Assembly: GCF_030719215.1 (NCBI RefSeq)
Contig: NZ_CP120983.1
Location: forward strand, 186,001 to 250,000
DNA length: 64,000 nt
Source of the DNA: Streptomyces sp. Alt3
GTDB lineage: Bacteria > Actinomycetota > Actinomycetes > Streptomycetales > Streptomycetaceae
Direction: 5' to 3'
Shown here: positions 62,491 through 64,000 of the stretch, in pieces
Numbering within the stretch: the first letter of the stretch is position 1
Layout: every line of letters starts with the position of its first letter
Notes under the pieces: generated by a model
Told to the model about the DNA's origin: nothing
The model's input: the letters and a program-made list of their open reading frames with translations, nothing else
Database searches by the model: none
Made by a program: the position numbers and the translations under genes

Positions 62491-63612
62491 CTACGGAGCC
62501 GGCAGATCCACCAGCGCGGCCACGGCCTCACGGTGGCGGCCCGCGGTGCCGTAGGCGATGGAGTCCGCCTTGGCCCGCTTCAGATACAGATGTGCGGGGT
62601 GTTCCCACGTCATCCCGATCCCACCGTGCAGCTGGACGCATTCCTCGGCCGCGTGCACGGCGGCCCCGGAGCAGTAGGCCTGCGCCACGGCCACCGCGAG
62701 CGGGGCGTCGGGGCTGCCGGTCGCCAGCGCGTCAGCGGCGTTGCGTGCGGCGGCGCGCGCGGAGACCACCTCCAGCCAGAGCTGGGCCATGCGGTGCTTG
62801 AGCGACTGGAACGAGCCCACCGGCCTGTTGAACTGGTGGCGTTCGCGGGTGTGCCGGACGGTCTCGGTCAGGCACCACTCGGCCAGCCCGAGCTGCTCGG
62901 ACGCGAGCAGTCCGGCACCGGCCAGCAGGCCCCTGCCCACGGCCTCGGCGGCGGGGCCCGCGTCCGCGAGCAGGGTTCCGGTCGCGCCGGTGAGGGTGAC
63001 CGTGGCGAGCGGGCGGGTCAGGTCGAGAGGGACGAGCGGCTGTACGGCGACCCCGTCCCCTGCGGTCTCCACCGCGTACAGGCCGTCAGCCGTGGGCACC
63101 AGGAGCACATCGGCCGTGACGGCCTCGGCGACTGCGCTCACGGTCCGTTCCAGGGTGCCGGCCATCGCGGCGCCCGCGTCGGCGGGTGGCGTGGAGAACG
63201 GCAGGGCGAGCACGGCGACCTTGCTGCCGGAGGCCAGCTCACCGAGGAGGCCAGCGGCCGGCCCTCCGTCGGCGCCCAGCGCGAGCAGGATCTCGGTCGC
63301 GACGACGGCGCTCGTCAGGTAGGGCGCAGGGGCGACGCTGCGCCCGAGCTCCTCCAGGACGACGGCGGCCTCGCGGTGGGTGGCGCCCTGGCCGCCCAGC
63401 TTCTCCGGCACCAGCAGCCCCGCTGCCCCGATACCCACGGCCAGCGATTCCCACAACCGCAGGTCGTACGGCGTGTCGGACTCGATGCCGGCGATCACTG
63501 TCGGCGCGTCGGCCCGGTCGGCGAGCAGCGCGCGCACGGCGGACCGCAGGTCCTCCTCGGCTTCCGAGTAGAGCAGGTCGGGTGCCTGGGCGGCTTCTGT
63601 CTGTACGGTCAT
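62491..63612 (-). CDS. Acyl-CoA dehydrogenase family protein (short, 373 aa)
   Basis: A 373-residue flavin acyl-CoA dehydrogenase. LLVPEKLGGQGATHREAAVV, VALPFSTPPADAG, LLASEQLGLAEWCLTETVRH, RHQFNRPVGSFQSLKHRMAQ and QLHGGIGMTWEHPAHLYLKR are its FAD and substrate motifs. ATG 63612 overlaps the next gene's stop by ATGA. In actinobacteria such paired genes often encode alpha2beta2 enzymes that act on side chains of steroids or similar. The catalytic Glu is not evident in the C-terminal part here. Confidence 0.87.
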   Translation of the reverse strand: MTVQTEAAQAPDLLYSEAEEDLRSAVRALLADRADAPTVIAGIESDTPYDLRLWESLAVGIGAAGLLVPEKLGGQGATHREAAVVLEELGRSVAPAPYLTSAVVATEILLALGADGGPAAGLLGELASGSKVAVLALPFSTPPADAGAAMAGTLERTVSAVAEAVTADVLLVPTADGLYAVETAGDGVAVQPLVPLDLTRPLATVTLTGATGTLLADAGPAAEAVGRGLLAGAGLLASEQLGLAEWCLTETVRHTRERHQFNRPVGSFQSLKHRMAQLWLEVVSARAAARNAADALATGSPDAPLAVAVAQAYCSGAAVHAAEECVQLHGGIGMTWEHPAHLYLKRAKADSIAYGTAGRHREAVAALVDLPAP

Positions 63613-64000
63613 CGGGCAAGATCCTTCCAGGCGACGTCCTTGTCGTTACGCGGCTCGACGGGCAGGCGGAGGACGCGCTCGGCGACGATGTTGAGCAGGA
63701 CCTCGCTCGTGCCGCCCTCGATGGAATTGCCCTTGGACCGGAGATAGCGGTAGCCGGCGTCCCGCCCGGTGAAGTCGACGATCTCCGGGCGCCGCATGGT
63801 CCAGTCGCCGTACAACATGCCTTCGTCACCGAGGAGTTCCACCTCGAGTCCGCTGATCTCCTGGTTGAGACGGGCGAACGCGAGTTTCATGCCGGAGCCC
63901 TCGGGGCCGGGCTGTCCCGCGACGAGCTGCTGGCGCAGCCGCTCGCCGGTGAGCCTGGCGACCTCGGCCTCGACCCACAGCGTGAGCAGCCGCTGGTGGA
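63609..64000 (-). CDS. Acyl-CoA dehydrogenase family protein (5' part beyond window)
   Basis: The last 129 residues of an acyl-CoA dehydrogenase are inside the window: WVEAEVARLTGERLRQQLVA, FARLNQEISGLEVELLGDEG, SKGNSIEGGTSEVLLNIVAE and RVLRLPVEPRNDKDVAWKDL. IEGGTSE matches the usual end of the substrate-binding loop (GGTSEIQ). It is the partner of the gene at 62491-63612 and shares a coupled ATGA junction. The N-terminal start is outside the window. Confidence 0.88.
   Translation of the reverse strand, partial: HQRLLTLWVEAEVARLTGERLRQQLVAGQPGPEGSGMKLAFARLNQEISGLEVELLGDEGMLYGDWTMRRPEIVDFTGRDAGYRYLRSKGNSIEGGTSEVLLNIVAERVLRLPVEPRNDKDVAWKDLAR

Overview
The window has the very high GC, strong third-position GC bias, GTG starts and gene families of a Streptomyces chromosome. 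Supporting families are a conservon (cvnABCD), the gvpOAFGYZJLSK gas-vesicle order, Tat-exported hydrolases with twin-arginine signals, an LAETG sortase substrate and many SpoIIE-type phosphatases. No rRNA, tRNA, IS element, phage gene or CRISPR array was recognised. Gene density is even, and the content looks like ordinary accessory or arm-proximal chromosome rather than an island.

Layout. 1-3 kb: peroxide defence pair ohr (cut by the window edge) and ohrR, divergent around a tandem-repeat operator; then a SpoIIE phosphatase and an orphan MASE1 membrane sensor. 3-9 kb: alditol oxidase, a 31-codon candidate small ORF, an MT0933-type antitoxin-like peptide, a striking ECF sigma factor fused through a membrane helix to a CAP domain, a FUSC transporter and a VOC protein. 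9-18 kb: stand-alone cytochrome oxidase subunit I, a GH25 lysozyme-like protein, an F420/NADP reductase-like protein, a radical SAM protein with unusual cysteine spacing, SRPBCC proteins, a Tat-exported rhamnogalacturonan acetylesterase, and a pentapeptide-repeat protein. 18-24 kb: a decayed ArsR domain, then the L-rhamnose catabolic operon rhaI-rhaD-rhaB with a promoter flanked by two matching LacI-type operators.

24-36 kb: 3-hydroxyisobutyryl-CoA hydrolase-like protein, a PAS-GAF-SpoIIE-HATPase regulator, a sortase-anchored protein, GNAT, a DUF6397-like protein, and a conservon (cvnA-B-C-D plus a second roadblock protein) next to an MHYT membrane sensor. 36-48 kb: methyltransferase, MpaB-type oxygenase, a frameshifted gene, a MOSC protein that seems to start at CTG, a fatty acid desaturase, a SNF2 helicase/SWIM protein pair, an amidase, an MFS exporter behind a large palindrome, and an AA10 LPMO. 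48.8-54.4 kb: complete gas-vesicle operon on the minus strand. 54.5-58 kb: PHP protein followed by an HDO-type iron oxidase / HemK-type methyltransferase / CDGSH cassette. 58-64 kb: second FUSC protein, HhH-GPD protein, Cys-rich protein, secreted phosphodiesterase, and two overlapping acyl-CoA dehydrogenase genes, the second cut by the window edge.

The most interesting points are the sigma-zinc finger-TM-CAP fusion, the SNF2/SWIM pair with a displaced C-terminus, the CTG-start coupling, the two-operator rha promoter, the HDO/methyltransferase/CDGSH cassette and the ArsR-domain pseudogene.
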